The notes: generated by a model not told the origin, from the letters alone. Positions 7,961 through 17,125 are shown, numbered from the stretch's first letter. The stretch: 64,000 bases of DNA from Chloroflexota bacterium (GCA_016860845.1 BOKF01000003.1:186001-250000), one strand, 5' to 3'. Program-made: numbers and translations.

Positions 7961-9553
7961 ATGAAGACAGCATCCTGGACTACCCGTATCACTCATTCCC
8001 GTGTGTGGCAGTCGTATTTCCGCCACGGCTGGCCGGATAACCCGCTGGACCGTTCGCTGGTGATGACCAGCGGCCTCTTTTTCCACCTGCACCCGGTCAA
8101 GGTCAGCCGCCAGAGTCTGCGCTGGAGCTACAGCCTGGGACTGGGTATGATCACTGCCATTCTTTTCGCTGTCCTGGTCTTCACCGGGACGCTGTTGATG
8201 TTCTACTACATTCCCTCGGTGGAACGGGCCTATCCGACGATGAAGGCCATCCAGACCACCATTCCCCTAGGCCAGTTCACCCGGGATATGCACCGCTGGG
8301 CTGCACACCTGATGGTGTTGAGCGTGATTCTCCACCTAGCTCGGGTGTTCTACACCGGAGCCTACAAACCTCCACGGGAGTTCAACTGGGCGGTCGGAGT
8401 CTTACTCCTGTTACTGACCCTGGGGGCCAGTTTCACTGGCTACCTCTTGCCCTGGGACCAGTTAGCTTACTGGGCCATCACCGTCGGCACCAACATCGCC
8501 GGTTACGTGCCGATGGTCGGTTCCGACCTGCGGACCTTGCTCCTGGGTGGTCGTGAAGTCGGCCAGAATGCCCTCATCCGCTTCTACACCCTCCACATCA
8601 TTGTCCTGCCCACCTTGATAACTCTGGGTATCTCTTACCACATCTGGCGGGTGCGCAAAGATGGCGGTCTGGCTGCCCAGGAAGCCCGCGCAGAGGAGCA
8701 GGGGAGCAGAGGAGCGGGGGAGCAGGGGAGTAGGGGAGCAGCGGAGCGGGGGAGATCAGATACTACAACGTCTGAAATCCAAAATCCACAATCCAAAATC
8801 CAAAATCCGGAGATTTTCCCCAAAGACCCGCGCAAGACCTATGGCCTGGTGGAGCTAATGCACGGCACGTCGCCGCTGGTGGATCACGGGCCGGAGGAGA
8901 CGGTCTTCGCCTTCCCGGTGGTCCTGTTGTGGGAACTGGTGCTACTCTTGGGCACCACTCTTTTCCTGTTCCTGCTGTCGCTGCTGCGTCACGCGCCTTT
9001 GGAGGAAATCGCCAACCCGACGTTGACCACCGACCCGGCCAAAGCTCCCTGGTATTTCGTCGGCCTACAGGAGCTATTGGAGCATATGCATCCTACCCTG
9101 GCCGGGGTGATCATCCCCGGTCTGCTGGTGCTTTTCCTGCTGGTCATCCCTTATCTGGACTACACCCGCAGCCAGGCCGGACGCTGGTTTAGCTCGGCGC
9201 GAGGCCGACGCATTGTGCTGTGGACGGCCCTTTACACTCTGGTAGTGATGCCGGCCTACATCTGGCTGGACAATCTGATTGTCCCCCGCGAGGCCCTGCG
9301 CGGTATCGCCCCGCCGATGGTCAGCCAGTGGTTGATCCCGATGGTCGTCATGGCAGTGCTGGTGGCCTTGCCGGTTCTCATCCTGCGCCGCTGGCGACCC
9401 ACCCCCCGCGAGATGATGCTGGGCCTCTTCACCATTATGTTTGTCTCAGCGATCATTTTTACCCTCAGCGGCTTCCTCTTCCGGGGTCCCGGCTTCAAGT
9501 TGTACCCGCCGTGGGATATGCCCGGCGACTACAATCCGCTGAGTGATTTGTAA
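7961..9553 (+). CDS. Cytochrome b (fused b6 + subunit IV type) of a bc complex
   Basis: A 530-residue diheme cytochrome b that should carry quinol oxidation in a bc-type complex. ATG 7961 follows GAGGAGGTG; the in-frame GTG at 7955 lies inside that ribosome binding site. Heme ligands are visible as HRWAAH and ILH in one helix and LHIIVLP...YHI in another. The Qo-site region reads [13 protein letters not shown] in the C-terminal (subunit IV-like) half. A low-complexity insert (about residues 244-283) built from two DNA repeats lies between the halves. Rieske and cytochrome c genes follow, 15 and 9 bp apart, forming one operon. Confidence 0.92.
   Translation: MKTASWTTRITHSRVWQSYFRHGWPDNPLDRSLVMTSGLFFHLHPVKVSRQSLRWSYSLGLGMITAILFAVLVFTGTLLMFYYIPSVERAYPTMKAIQTTIPLGQFTRDMHRWAAHLMVLSVILHLARVFYTGAYKPPREFNWAVGVLLLLLTLGASFTGYLLPWDQLAYWAITVGTNIAGYVPMVGSDLRTLLLGGREVGQNALIRFYTLHIIVLPTLITLGISYHIWRVRKDGGLAAQEARAEEQGSRGAGEQGSRGAAERGRSDTTTSEIQNPQSKIQNPEIFPKDPRKTYGLVELMHGTSPLVDHGPEETVFAFPVVLLWELVLLLGTTLFLFLLSLLRHAPLEEIANPTLTTDPAKAPWYFVGLQELLEHMHPTLAGVIIPGLLVLFLLVIPYLDYTRSQAGRWFSSARGRRIVLWTALYTLVVMPAYIWLDNLIVPREALRGIAPPMVSQWLIPMVVMAVLVALPVLILRRWRPTPREMMLGLFTIMFVSAIIFTLSGFLFRGPGFKLYPPWDMPGDYNPLSDL
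8692..8809 (+). repeat. In-frame tandem repeats inside cytochrome b gene
   Basis: Two repeat types lie side by side within the reading frame: a GGGGAGCA-like octamer array (8692-8755) and an AATCCAAA-type heptamer array (8775-8809). They encode Gly/Glu/Gln/Ser-rich and [15 protein letters not shown] peptide in the linker between the two membrane halves. The heptamer also occurs at 27752-27838 and 53285-53362. Confidence 0.85.
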
Positions 9554-9568
9554 AAAAGGAGCGTTGCC

Positions 9569-10063
9569 ATGAGCCTATCTGACCGTATTAACCAGCAGGA
9601 GGTGCCACGCCGCCAATTCTTACTGTGGGTCTGGGGGGCCTCGATGGTCGCGCTGGCTGGCCAGGCCGGACTGGCCCTGGTCAGTTTCTTCAAGCCCTTT
9701 ATCGAACCGGGCAGCTTTGGCGGCAGGGTCAACGCCGGCCGGATCGAGGAATTTCCGGTGGGCAGTATCACCCACATCCACCAGGGCCGCTTCTACCTCT
9801 CCCGATTGGATGAGGGAGTACTGGCGATGTGGCAGCGCTGCACCCACCTGGGCTGCACCGTGCCCTGGCGCGACGATGAGGCTCAATTCCACTGCCCCTG
9901 CCACGGCGGCCTCTACAACAAAAAGGGCGAAGTGACCGGTGGCCCGCCGCCGCGCCCGCTTGATCTCTTTCCGGTGGAGATCGTGGACGGCGAAATCCTG
10001 GTAGATACCAGCCAGGTCATTGAGCGGGATCAGTTTGATCCTTCGCAGGTTACACCTGTATAG
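9569..10063 (+). CDS. Rieske iron-sulfur protein
   Basis: A 164-residue membrane-anchored Rieske [2Fe-2S] subunit. It starts at ATG 9569 after AAGGAG. A twin-arginine-like PRRQFLLW precedes the single transmembrane helix (about 18-40). Cluster ligands are seen in CTHLGC and CPCHGG, followed by the GPPPRPLD proline loop. It accepts electrons from quinol at cytochrome b and passes them to cytochrome c. Encoded between cytochrome b and the diheme cytochrome c. Confidence 0.95.
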   Translation: MSLSDRINQQEVPRRQFLLWVWGASMVALAGQAGLALVSFFKPFIEPGSFGGRVNAGRIEEFPVGSITHIHQGRFYLSRLDEGVLAMWQRCTHLGCTVPWRDDEAQFHCPCHGGLYNKKGEVTGGPPPRPLDLFPVEIVDGEILVDTSQVIERDQFDPSQVTPV

Positions 10064-10072
10064 GAGGAAACG

Positions 10073-11284
10073 ATGCGCAGCGATAGTAACAGTCGTTTAC
10101 TCTGGACTTCTCTTATCCTGGCCGTATTCATTCTCGCCGCTTTTCAGCTCTATCTCAACCGCGAGCCGGCCCGCATTCAGGCGGTCCAGGCCGCCGACCG
10201 GCAGCAGCTCACCAGCGCCGGCCAGGAACTTTATCGTCAGAACTGCGCTTCCTGCCACGGGGCAGAAGGGGAGGGAGCCGATGCCCCCGCCCTGAACTCC
10301 AAGCAGTTCCTGACCGCGGCCCACGACGAGACGATGTTCGGCCTTATCGCCAGCGGCATCCCAGGCAGCGAGATGCCGGCCTGGAGCCAGGCCCACGGCG
10401 GCCCTTTCACCGACGAGGAAATCCGCCAGATGGTCGCTTTCATCCGCAGTTGGGAGCCCACCGCCCCGGATTTAGGCCAGCAGCGCATGCGGGTGGACGC
10501 TCAGCGGGGAGCGCAGATTTTTGCCGGCACCTGCGCCATCTGCCACGGTCCGAACGGTCAGGGCGGCACAGCCCCGGCGCTGAACGACCCGGTCAAATTG
10601 CAGCAGTTTGACGATGCCTGGTACGCCGAAACGATTGCCCGGGGGCGGCCGGCGCAAGGGATGCCGGTGTGGGGTACGGTTCTGTCGCCCCAGCAAATTG
10701 GCGACCTGGTGGCTTTGCTGGGAGCCTGGCGACGGGGTGAACAGATCGTGGTTGGCGACGTGGCCGGTCTGCTCAAAGATGCGCTACACGCCCTTGAACA
10801 CAATGAAATCAGCGAAGCCGCCGAATTGCTGGAACAGGCGGCTGACGTGGCTGAACACGAGCAGGCCGAGGGGATTGAGCAAGCCCTAGCTGCCCTGGAT
10901 GCCGGCAATATCGAACAAGCTACCGCGCTCATCGAACAGACTCAAGGGATGATGAAGGAGATGATGGGCGAAATGGCCGCGCCCGAGGCCGAGCACGGGG
11001 AAGAAACACCAGCCGCCGAGCACGACGAAGAAATGCCGGCGATGGAGGCGACCTCGGAAGCAGCGGGCGATCCCGGAGTGCAGCAGTTGCAAGAAGCGGT
11101 CCAGGCTCTGGAAAAGGACAAGCTGGATGAAGCCAAAGAAGCTTTGACAGAAGCCCTGGAACTCCTCCCCTCCGGCGATCTGTTTGAAGCCGCCGAGCAC
11201 GCCCTGGCAGACATCGAAGCCGGCAAACCCGGCGAAGCTCTGGAGACGCTGGCAAAGGCCCTGGCCGACACGGGTCAACCTTAA
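10073..11284 (+). CDS. Membrane-anchored diheme cytochrome c with long helical Met/His-rich tail
   Basis: A 403-residue protein with an N-terminal signal anchor (about 10-25) and two class I cytochrome c domains, CASCHG (C58) and CAICHG (C154), with methionines available as sixth ligands (MPAW, MPVW). From about 225 to the end it is helical and repetitive (ALEHNEISEAAELLEQA, ALEKDKLDEAKEALTEA), TPR-like in look, broken by an acidic Met/His segment (MMKEMMGEMAAPEAEH). The heme part should take electrons from Rieske. The tail is unusual and may bind metal or a partner (inference). Starts after TAGGAGG. Confidence 0.88.
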   Translation: MRSDSNSRLLWTSLILAVFILAAFQLYLNREPARIQAVQAADRQQLTSAGQELYRQNCASCHGAEGEGADAPALNSKQFLTAAHDETMFGLIASGIPGSEMPAWSQAHGGPFTDEEIRQMVAFIRSWEPTAPDLGQQRMRVDAQRGAQIFAGTCAICHGPNGQGGTAPALNDPVKLQQFDDAWYAETIARGRPAQGMPVWGTVLSPQQIGDLVALLGAWRRGEQIVVGDVAGLLKDALHALEHNEISEAAELLEQAADVAEHEQAEGIEQALAALDAGNIEQATALIEQTQGMMKEMMGEMAAPEAEHGEETPAAEHDEEMPAMEATSEAAGDPGVQQLQEAVQALEKDKLDEAKEALTEALELLPSGDLFEAAEHALADIEAGKPGEALETLAKALADTGQP

Positions 11285-11310
11285 ACCTACAAGTTACGGC
11301 AATTTTTGGC

Positions 11311-11383
11311 AGACCTCCGAGGCTTCGAAAACCCTTCGGGCTGAACTTACATTCCGAGACTCAACCCGAAGCCTCGGAAGTCT
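11311..11383. repeat. Inverted repeat hairpin (GAGGCTTCG type)
   Basis: AGACCTCCGAGGCTTCG (11311-11327) pairs with CGAAGCCTCGGAAGTCT (11367-11383) with one mismatch, loop about 39 bp. It lies just after the cytochrome c gene and could end transcription or be a small mobile hairpin. The rest of the 11285-11704 gap holds promoter array A and no gene. Confidence 0.6.
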
Positions 11384-11513
11384 CCAGCTCAAAATTTGAC
11401 CCGGCCCCAAGCCTCCCTCTGGCTCACCCCCTGACAGAAACAGTCACAAATCAAGGTGAATGAGTTAAATCGCCTTCCTCTATGCGGTGAACTGTATAGC
11501 CCCTAGAGACACA

Positions 11514-11579
11514 GGCCATTTTGCCCGTAGCGAACCACGCCGATTGGCGCTGTTGTCCCCGAATATTCTCAAGCATACT
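11514..11579 (+). promoter_or_regulatory. Shared two-box promoter array (copy A)
   Basis: GGCCATTTTGCC (11514-11525), 22 bp, CGCT (11548-11551, in GCCGATTGGCGCTG), 22 bp, CATACT -10 (11574-11579). The second dyad centre lies near -42 from the inferred start. It precedes the DoxX gene. Confidence 0.75.
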
Positions 11580-11704
11580 GATTTGTGAAATAACATACTA
11601 TTTTCCTCGGCAATGAATTACGGTGAAGGTAAATCTGGCCGAGATGTGAAACTATTTAAGCTTGTTCACCAAGAAGATTTAATAGCCAGGAAAGGAGAGC
11701 AAAA

Positions 11705-12379
11705 ATGGCTACTAACATTGTTACTCGCCAAGGACACGTTGTCCAGGAACCGGGCTGGGTGAATACCCTCCTCAGTAACCCGCGGGCCGGTTGGTTGTGG
11801 CTGGTGTTGCGAGTATGGCTGGGCTGGCAGTGGTTCGAAGCCGCTCAAAACAAAATCTTCGACCCTAACTGGGTTGGAAGCGGGGTGGCATTAAAAGGCT
11901 TTTGGGAAAGAGCCATCACGATCCCTGAAGCCGGCCGCCCTCCCATCGCCTTCAATTGGTATCGGGGCTTTATCCAATCGTTGCTTGACGCCGAGGCTTA
12001 CACTTGGTTTGCCCCGCTGGTAGCTTACGGCGAGTTGCTGGTTGGCATCGCCCTGATTGTGGGCGCTTTCACAGGGATTGCGGCCTTCTTTGGGGCCATC
12101 ATGAACTGGAACTTCATGATGGCCGGAACCGCCAGCACCAACCCGGTACTGTTCGTTATTGCGGTAGGTCTCATCCTGGCCTGGAAAGTGTCCGGTTACA
12201 TTGGGGCCGACTACTTCCTGTTGCGCTGGATTGGCACGCCGTGGCGGGGTGTGCCGGCTGCCGCGACCGGACATTCAGTCTTGACCGATCAGGATGCCTC
12301 CTCAGCCGGTCAGCCAGCCGGAGCTTGCGCCTGCGTCGCCACTCTCCAGGCTTGCAGTTGTGGTGAAGCCGTCGCCTGA
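11705..12379 (+). CDS. DoxX/DoxD-family membrane protein with cysteine-rich tail
   Basis: A 224-residue membrane protein with about four helices and the DoxX pattern (RVWLGWQWFEAA; LVAYGELLVGIALIVG; FFGAIMNWNFM). DoxD/DoxX proteins are quinone-reducing subunits of thiosulfate oxidoreductases or related redox proteins, so a quinone-linked role fits the bc complex nearby. The C-terminal tail carries a cluster CACVATLQACSCG (four Cys), which is not typical of the family and could bind metal. Expressed from promoter array A. RBS AAAGGAGAG. Confidence 0.8.
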   Translation: MATNIVTRQGHVVQEPGWVNTLLSNPRAGWLWLVLRVWLGWQWFEAAQNKIFDPNWVGSGVALKGFWERAITIPEAGRPPIAFNWYRGFIQSLLDAEAYTWFAPLVAYGELLVGIALIVGAFTGIAAFFGAIMNWNFMMAGTASTNPVLFVIAVGLILAWKVSGYIGADYFLLRWIGTPWRGVPAAATGHSVLTDQDASSAGQPAGACACVATLQACSCGEAVA

Positions 12380-12432
12380 GCAGGACGGCAGGCCGAAGCT
12401 CTTGACTGATAAGGTCGCCAAATTGAATAATG

Positions 12433-12473
12433 AGCAGGGGCAGGGCGGTGAGAGAGCTCATCGCCCTGCTTGC
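12433..12473 (+). terminator. Hairpin terminator after DoxX
   Basis: AGGGCGGTGAG/CTCATCGCCCT with a 4-bp loop, extended by GCAGGGG/CTTGCC. No strong T-run follows. Confidence 0.5.
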
Positions 12474-12534
12474 CTGGGTGTGTGAGGTCTAGAGGTAAAA
12501 TGCTCGTTTCTCTTCGTGTTGGAAAGACAAAGAA

Positions 12535-12627
12535 GTGGGTTTCAACAAGATTTTCACCACCATCTTTATCCTCATTGGCCTCGGTTTCCTGCTCACTTTT
12601 CCGCCCGTGTTTGAAGCCTTTGAATAA
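12535..12627 (+). CDS. Possible 30-residue membrane peptide
   Basis: A GTG-initiated frame encodes a short peptide beginning GFNKIFTTIFILIG and ending in FPPVFEAFE, i.e. one transmembrane helix with a Lys before it and acidic residues after it. The start lacks a convincing Shine-Dalgarno sequence. It lies between the DoxX terminator and the DUF305 gene. Offered only as a candidate because its hydrophobic pattern is coherent. The rest of the 12380-12764 gap holds two hairpins. Confidence 0.25.
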   Translation: MGFNKIFTTIFILIGLGFLLTFPPVFEAFE

Positions 12628-12665
12628 TTGGTACAGCACTATTTGGCCGGTGGGGAAACAAGCAA

Positions 12666-12697
12666 AATGGCCTGGGATGGAGTTACTCCAGGCCATT
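12666..12697. terminator. Hairpin between convergent genes
   Basis: AATGGCCTGG (12666-12675) pairs perfectly with CCAGGCCATT (12688-12697). It lies between the plus-strand DoxX side and the 3' end of the minus-strand DUF305 gene and may end transcription of either. Confidence 0.5.
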
Positions 12698-12764
12698 CTG
12701 TCTTCAAGAGCAGTTCTTCACACTCGCCAGGCTACGGCGTCGGCGTAACCAGCGATTTGGCACG

Positions 12765-13484
12765 CTATGATTGCAACTCTTCACTGATGCGACTCAGCTC
12801 ACTGATCTCACCTTGCTGCTCCTGGATAATGTTTCGCGCCGTGTCTTTGATCTCCTGATGAGATGCTTGCTGTTCGGCTATACTCGCTGCCTCAATGGCC
12901 ATCTGGTGATGCTTCATCATCGCCTCAATGAACGTTGCGTCAACTGGTTTGGGGGCATTACGCAAACGCTCAATCTCCGGCGTCATATCCATCGTCATCA
13001 TGTCTCCAGTATGCTCCATTTGCGACATCCCGGGCAACATCGGCATTTGGGTCATCGGGGGCGTCTCGCTGCTGCCGTACCACTGCTGCCGCCACTGGCG
13101 CAGTTGGTCAATTTCGGCCTGCTGGGATTGAATCATGGACTCGGCCATGGCCTTGAGTTCGGGGTTCTCCCCTTGCTGTAGCTCAAGCTGAGCCATCTCA
13201 ATGGCGCTTTGATGGTGAGGCACCATCATATCAATGAACATTTGGTCAAATTCCGCCATCGTTTCATCCGCAGCAGGTTCTGTCGTTGGGTTGGCTGCTA
13301 CCGGGGCTTCTGAAGTGGGGGCACTTTCCGCTACCGTCTCACCAGCTGTTTGCTCGGTGGGAATAGCCGCTACGGTGGCTTGTGGGGCGCCGCTCTCTTG
13401 AGTTGCGGCACAGGCGACTAATACTGGGCTAGTGAGAACGATCAAAATGATAAACGCCAGTTGATATAGTCTTAGGTGTTTCAT
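12765..13484 (-). CDS. DUF305 lipoprotein with paired HH motifs
   Basis: A 239-residue exported lipoprotein; the lipobox ends VLVAC at about residue 25. A Thr/Pro/Ala-rich linker follows, then a DUF305 four-helix region containing MMVPHHQSAIEMA (about 88) and MMKHHQMAIEAA (about 188), with Met-rich loops between. DUF305 proteins are ferritin-like in fold and common near copper-resistance genes; the HH pairs and methionines suggest metal binding outside the membrane (inference). The Shine-Dalgarno sequence (AAGGAGTG) is just upstream. None of the shared promoter arrays precedes it. Confidence 0.8.
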   Translation of the reverse strand: MKHLRLYQLAFIILIVLTSPVLVACAATQESGAPQATVAAIPTEQTAGETVAESAPTSEAPVAANPTTEPAADETMAEFDQMFIDMMVPHHQSAIEMAQLELQQGENPELKAMAESMIQSQQAEIDQLRQWRQQWYGSSETPPMTQMPMLPGMSQMEHTGDMMTMDMTPEIERLRNAPKPVDATFIEAMMKHHQMAIEAASIAEQQASHQEIKDTARNIIQEQQGEISELSRISEELQS

Positions 13485-13588
13485 TGTTTTGTCACTCCTT
13501 TTCTTTCCTGATTTTAATTTCTGTTTAACTCTGTTGGATGGATTAGCCTGTTTTTTATGTTTTTCTGTTTAGACTTTCAGCCGCTACT

Positions 13589-15277
13589 TCACACGATTAG
13601 CGGATTCCATTCGGCATACGTATTCTTGATTTTGCCCGGCGGGATGCTCAGCGCGATGATCAATACGCCGGTGATCAGATCGTTGATGCTTGCCGCCAAC
13701 GTTCCACCGCCGAACAGCCACGGCAGCACGATAATGCCGAGCGCCAGCGCAATGTTGATAAAACGCGCCACACGTGTTGCTTCGGCAAAGGCGATGATGG
13801 CAACCGTTACGACCAGCGCCCCGAGTACGTGATCGCTATGTGCTGCCCAACCCTGTGTTTGAAAGACGGCGGGCGCCGCCATGAGCCACGCGCCCAAGAC
13901 CGCACTCACGAGTAGATTCCACGGTACCGTTACCCCCCAGAACATCTCGCGTAGATGGGCTGTTTCGGGGCGGCGCGGCGTCAGGTTATCCCCCAAAGGG
14001 TCGCCGCCAAGCCAGAAAGTGCGCCACACGGATCTCCCCATCCGACGGGTTTGAAATAAAAACTGGAGCATGGCAATCACTTCGTCAATCGAGAGCGCGA
14101 CCATCAGCAACATAAAGAGCGCTGACAGGAGGCACGCCGTACACCACGCGCCGACGCTTACCGGCTGCAACATAATCAGTACGACGCTGACGATACCGAG
14201 CGGCACCACCATAAAGCCAAAAAGGGCCACCATCCAGGGCATCGTGCGCCAGCGGCGCGGGTCGCCCATAAAGCCTGACAGAAGTTCGACAAGATACGTA
14301 AACGCGCCCAGGCCTGCATCCGAGACGGGGAAGGATTGCGAGACGGTCGAGGTAAGAACCTGGACGGTGCCGTTGCCGAAGATTGGGTCCCAGGCCCAGG
14401 GGATATGGCCCAATTGGAAGGCGGCCATGTAGCGCGACAGGAAAAAACTCAAAAGGGCCAACGCCAGGACAGGGGCGCGCTGCAGCCAGGTCGAAGGGTT
14501 GTACGACCAGCCGAGGGGCACTTCAGGCCCAGGCATCTCCATCATCATCGGCACAAGTACGGCGAACACAATCACCAGCGCCCCGACGAGGGTATCATTT
14601 GCGTACGCCGCCGCGTCCGGCGCCCAGAAAGCAATCGGAGCGAAAGCCAGCCACAGGCCCACGAAGGTGTTCGCCCACGTGGCCCAGGTGCGTCCCATGC
14701 GAAAAGCGACCGCCCCAAGTACGATCACCAAGAGCCCGCTGATGATGTCGCTCCAAGTTAGCAGCCCGCTGCGATAGCCGAGCGTGAACGGGCTGACGAT
14801 CAACCACAAGCCCAACACGAGCAGCGGAATTTGTGACCAGTGCGACATCGTCACCATCTGCATCATCAATTGGCCGGTTTCCGGCATCCTGGCGCTTGCC
14901 GCCGCCTGGGCGCTCTGCAGTTCGCGGTAGACTTGTGCTTCGTGTTGCAGCAGCAGGCGCGGGAGTTCGAGCGCCAACCGGCGATGCTCCTGCTCCATCT
15001 TCATCATCTCGACATGCGCGGCCGGGTCTTTCTCCATCAACTCGCGCGCCCTGGCCTCCTCTTTTTTTTGCGCGATAACTTCACGTTCGTATGCTTGTGC
15101 CAACTGCGCTTGGAGCTGGCGCATCTTCTCAAGCTGCAACTTTTTGGCGCGGACTTCGTCGGAGGCTGGCTCAGAACCGGCCATGGCCGACATGCCATGC
15201 TTCGATGGCTCAGACATATCCATCACGCCGGCAGCGTTCGCGTTCGAACCGCTCATCTTCGACATGTCATGATTCAT
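13589..15277 (-). CDS. SPW-repeat / VKOR fusion membrane protein
   Basis: A 562-residue protein. The N-terminus is hydrophilic, Met-rich, with a coiled-coil stretch (about 40-130). Then come SPW-type segments (HWSQIPLLVLGLWLIVSPF, about 150), a VKOR-like middle (PWAWDPIFGNG; SDAGLGAFTYLVELL; VSVGAWCTACL with a WCxxC redox pair at about 395), and a second SPW-like segment at the C-terminus. VKOR proteins reoxidise DsbA-type thiol oxidases using quinone; this variant is known from bacterial genomes but its role is unproved. Start and the SDR stop overlap by 4 bp (ATGA), so translation is coupled. Confidence 0.75.
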   Translation of the reverse strand: MNHDMSKMSGSNANAAGVMDMSEPSKHGMSAMAGSEPASDEVRAKKLQLEKMRQLQAQLAQAYEREVIAQKKEEARARELMEKDPAAHVEMMKMEQEHRRLALELPRLLLQHEAQVYRELQSAQAAASARMPETGQLMMQMVTMSHWSQIPLLVLGLWLIVSPFTLGYRSGLLTWSDIISGLLVIVLGAVAFRMGRTWATWANTFVGLWLAFAPIAFWAPDAAAYANDTLVGALVIVFAVLVPMMMEMPGPEVPLGWSYNPSTWLQRAPVLALALLSFFLSRYMAAFQLGHIPWAWDPIFGNGTVQVLTSTVSQSFPVSDAGLGAFTYLVELLSGFMGDPRRWRTMPWMVALFGFMVVPLGIVSVVLIMLQPVSVGAWCTACLLSALFMLLMVALSIDEVIAMLQFLFQTRRMGRSVWRTFWLGGDPLGDNLTPRRPETAHLREMFWGVTVPWNLLVSAVLGAWLMAAPAVFQTQGWAAHSDHVLGALVVTVAIIAFAEATRVARFINIALALGIIVLPWLFGGGTLAASINDLITGVLIIALSIPPGKIKNTYAEWNPLIV

Positions 15278-16473
15278 CGCGTCAGTACCCTTTCATAGTG
15301 TTCTACCGGCTCGGCATGGGCATTTATCAGACCCTGCACTTGTTCGCCCAGGCGCATCAATTCATGCGGCCCCAGTTCCCTGGCCTGATCGCCCGGGGAC
15401 GCCACCTCGCGCAACCACAGCGGCGGCTCAAGCTCGTTCTCGCGATACCACGCAACGGGGTCCGCCCTTAGCGCCGGTATCATTTTCGGCAGCGTTTCGA
15501 TCAGCGAGTGTCTAGGCGCCCACCCCAGGATAGTCCGAGCGCGGCTGATGTCCAGTTCCATATTGTCGTCGGCGAGGTCCACCATCCAGGGCTTGATGAA
15601 AGCGGGTCTGCCGAGTGGCAGAATCTCTTGCGCCCACGCCCCCAGCTTGGCCACTGCCGGCGGAATTGCCCACGTCTTCCATTCTACGTCGTGGATCAGC
15701 CGTCCGAAGGCACGTTGCAATTCATCATAACTGGGCGAATGAGGCTCGCCGATGAGCAGGCTTACTTCGGGCGGCAGTTCCTGGCGACGCGCAATGGCAA
15801 GCAAGATCAAGTCGATGACATCGTCATTGTGCACGAACGCCTGGCGACCGGCCGAGATGTCGCCGGGGAAGATATAGGCAGTGATATCGCGCTCGTAAAT
15901 CCGCTGTATCTGTTGCCCCAAAGGAATCGAGTGGCACAGATCATCGTACACGCCGGCAATGCGTAGGATGACGGCAGGGATTTTGCCGCGTTCGGCGTGG
16001 ATCACCTGCTCGGTAGCGACTTTAGACTGGGGGTAGGGCCACTTAGGCGCCAGCGGTGAATCTTCGTTAATGTGCTGCCCCGGCTCAGAAGGCGCATGCA
16101 CCAGGTCCGTACTGGAAAAAACAAACTGCTCAACTTCGAAATCCTGGAGCAGCCGCAGCAGGCGTTGGGTGCCACCCACAGTGATCTTGTCATAAAGAGG
16201 ACTGGGCGCCCCGGAAAAATCATAATAGGCGGCGAGGTGGACCACCGAGGCGATGCGGTTGCCGTGCAGGTCGCGGATGGCATCCAGCCCGCGGCGGACG
16301 CTTTCTTCAAGGGTTAAATCCACATACAAACATTCGGCGCTGGGTGGGGGATGCGATGGCGCACGGCGGTCAAAGCCAACGACGTTAAAAGATTCCGCCA
16401 GACGTTTCGCCAGAGGATAGCCAATTCTGCCGCTCGTACCCGTGATCAAAATAGTGTCTTTCTGATTGCTCAT
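15274..16473 (-). CDS. Extended SDR / NAD-dependent epimerase-like protein
   Basis: A 399-residue protein with the Rossmann motif ITGTSGRIGYP (about 11-21), DR at the end of beta-2, and the catalytic YPQSK (Y about 147, K about 151), so an active NAD(P)-dependent extended short-chain dehydrogenase is likely. The substrate cannot be read from the sequence; sugar-nucleotide or quinone-like substrates are possible. It ends in a C-terminal helix-rich extension. Overlap with the SPW-VKOR gene suggests joint function. RBS AGAGGAGAGG. Confidence 0.8.
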   Translation of the reverse strand: MSNQKDTILITGTSGRIGYPLAKRLAESFNVVGFDRRAPSHPPPSAECLYVDLTLEESVRRGLDAIRDLHGNRIASVVHLAAYYDFSGAPSPLYDKITVGGTQRLLRLLQDFEVEQFVFSSTDLVHAPSEPGQHINEDSPLAPKWPYPQSKVATEQVIHAERGKIPAVILRIAGVYDDLCHSIPLGQQIQRIYERDITAYIFPGDISAGRQAFVHNDDVIDLILLAIARRQELPPEVSLLIGEPHSPSYDELQRAFGRLIHDVEWKTWAIPPAVAKLGAWAQEILPLGRPAFIKPWMVDLADDNMELDISRARTILGWAPRHSLIETLPKMIPALRADPVAWYRENELEPPLWLREVASPGDQARELGPHELMRLGEQVQGLINAHAEPVEHYERVLTR

Positions 16474-16594
16474 AGCTGGCCTCTCCTCTGAAAGTAACTC
16501 TCAAGCAGCAGGTAAGGGATCAAGCGTGACCGCGAAGCCGAGTTTAGCCAACTGCTTGGTTAAATGCGATACCTTACTTTATTTACGTAGCCGC

Positions 16595-17125
16595 TTATGA
16601 GACGGCCGCATGGTGATGTTGCTTTTCACTTGACTTTTGCTCTTGTAGGGCCATTTCTTCACCGCCATGCCCGGTCACGCCGATCATGTGCCGATAGACG
16701 AGTTCACCGCCGAGCCAACCCGTAACGATCAAGATTGCGCCGACAATGGCTGATAAGCTCAAACCCCAGGGCAGCGTAGCTGCTACCGGGTCACTCCAGC
16801 GCACCCCTAAGCTCGCTAGCGCCAATATCAGGGCTATAGCATTGCCGAAGAGGTGAATCCAGCCAGCGCTGTGCTCCCGGGCTCGGCCAATAGTCAGGAA
16901 ATCAACCAGGCCGAAGATAGCGGCCAGCAGGCCGGTCGTCAGCGCGGCGCCTGCCAACCAGAGCGATGCTCTCGCCCAGAAAGGGTCAGCCGTCCACCAA
17001 TAGCCGAGGTCGGTCGCCAAGACGCCGATAAAAAAGGCTATCGGAAAAGGGACCAATATCGGATGGATCGGGTGTCCGGCAATGGCGGCCGTACTCGACA
17101 CACCTTGGGTATGGTTATGAGTCAT
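16595..17125 (-). CDS. DUF2231 membrane protein
   Basis: A 176-residue protein, four transmembrane helices, starting at ATG 17125 after GGAGGA. It has the DUF2231 signature GHPIHPILVPFPIAFF at about 17-32, with an Asp/Trp-rich first loop. It ends in a His-containing tail (KQHHHAAVS-like). Function unknown; members often sit beside redox or metal genes. Last gene of the minus-strand block that starts at 20759, 13 bp after the preceding stop. Confidence 0.8.
   Translation of the reverse strand: MTHNHTQGVSSTAAIAGHPIHPILVPFPIAFFIGVLATDLGYWWTADPFWARASLWLAGAALTTGLLAAIFGLVDFLTIGRAREHSAGWIHLFGNAIALILALASLGVRWSDPVAATLPWGLSLSAIVGAILIVTGWLGGELVYRHMIGVTGHGGEEMALQEQKSSEKQHHHAAVS

Noticed and set aside
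8692..8809. CRISPR-like array
   Set aside because: Units are 7-8 bp tandem repeats without spacers and lie in an open reading frame; no cas genes are present.
12666..12697. Additional copy of the shared box array (contains GGCCATT)
   Set aside because: It is a perfect hairpin without a second box at 24 bp or a -10 at the right distance; better read as a terminator.
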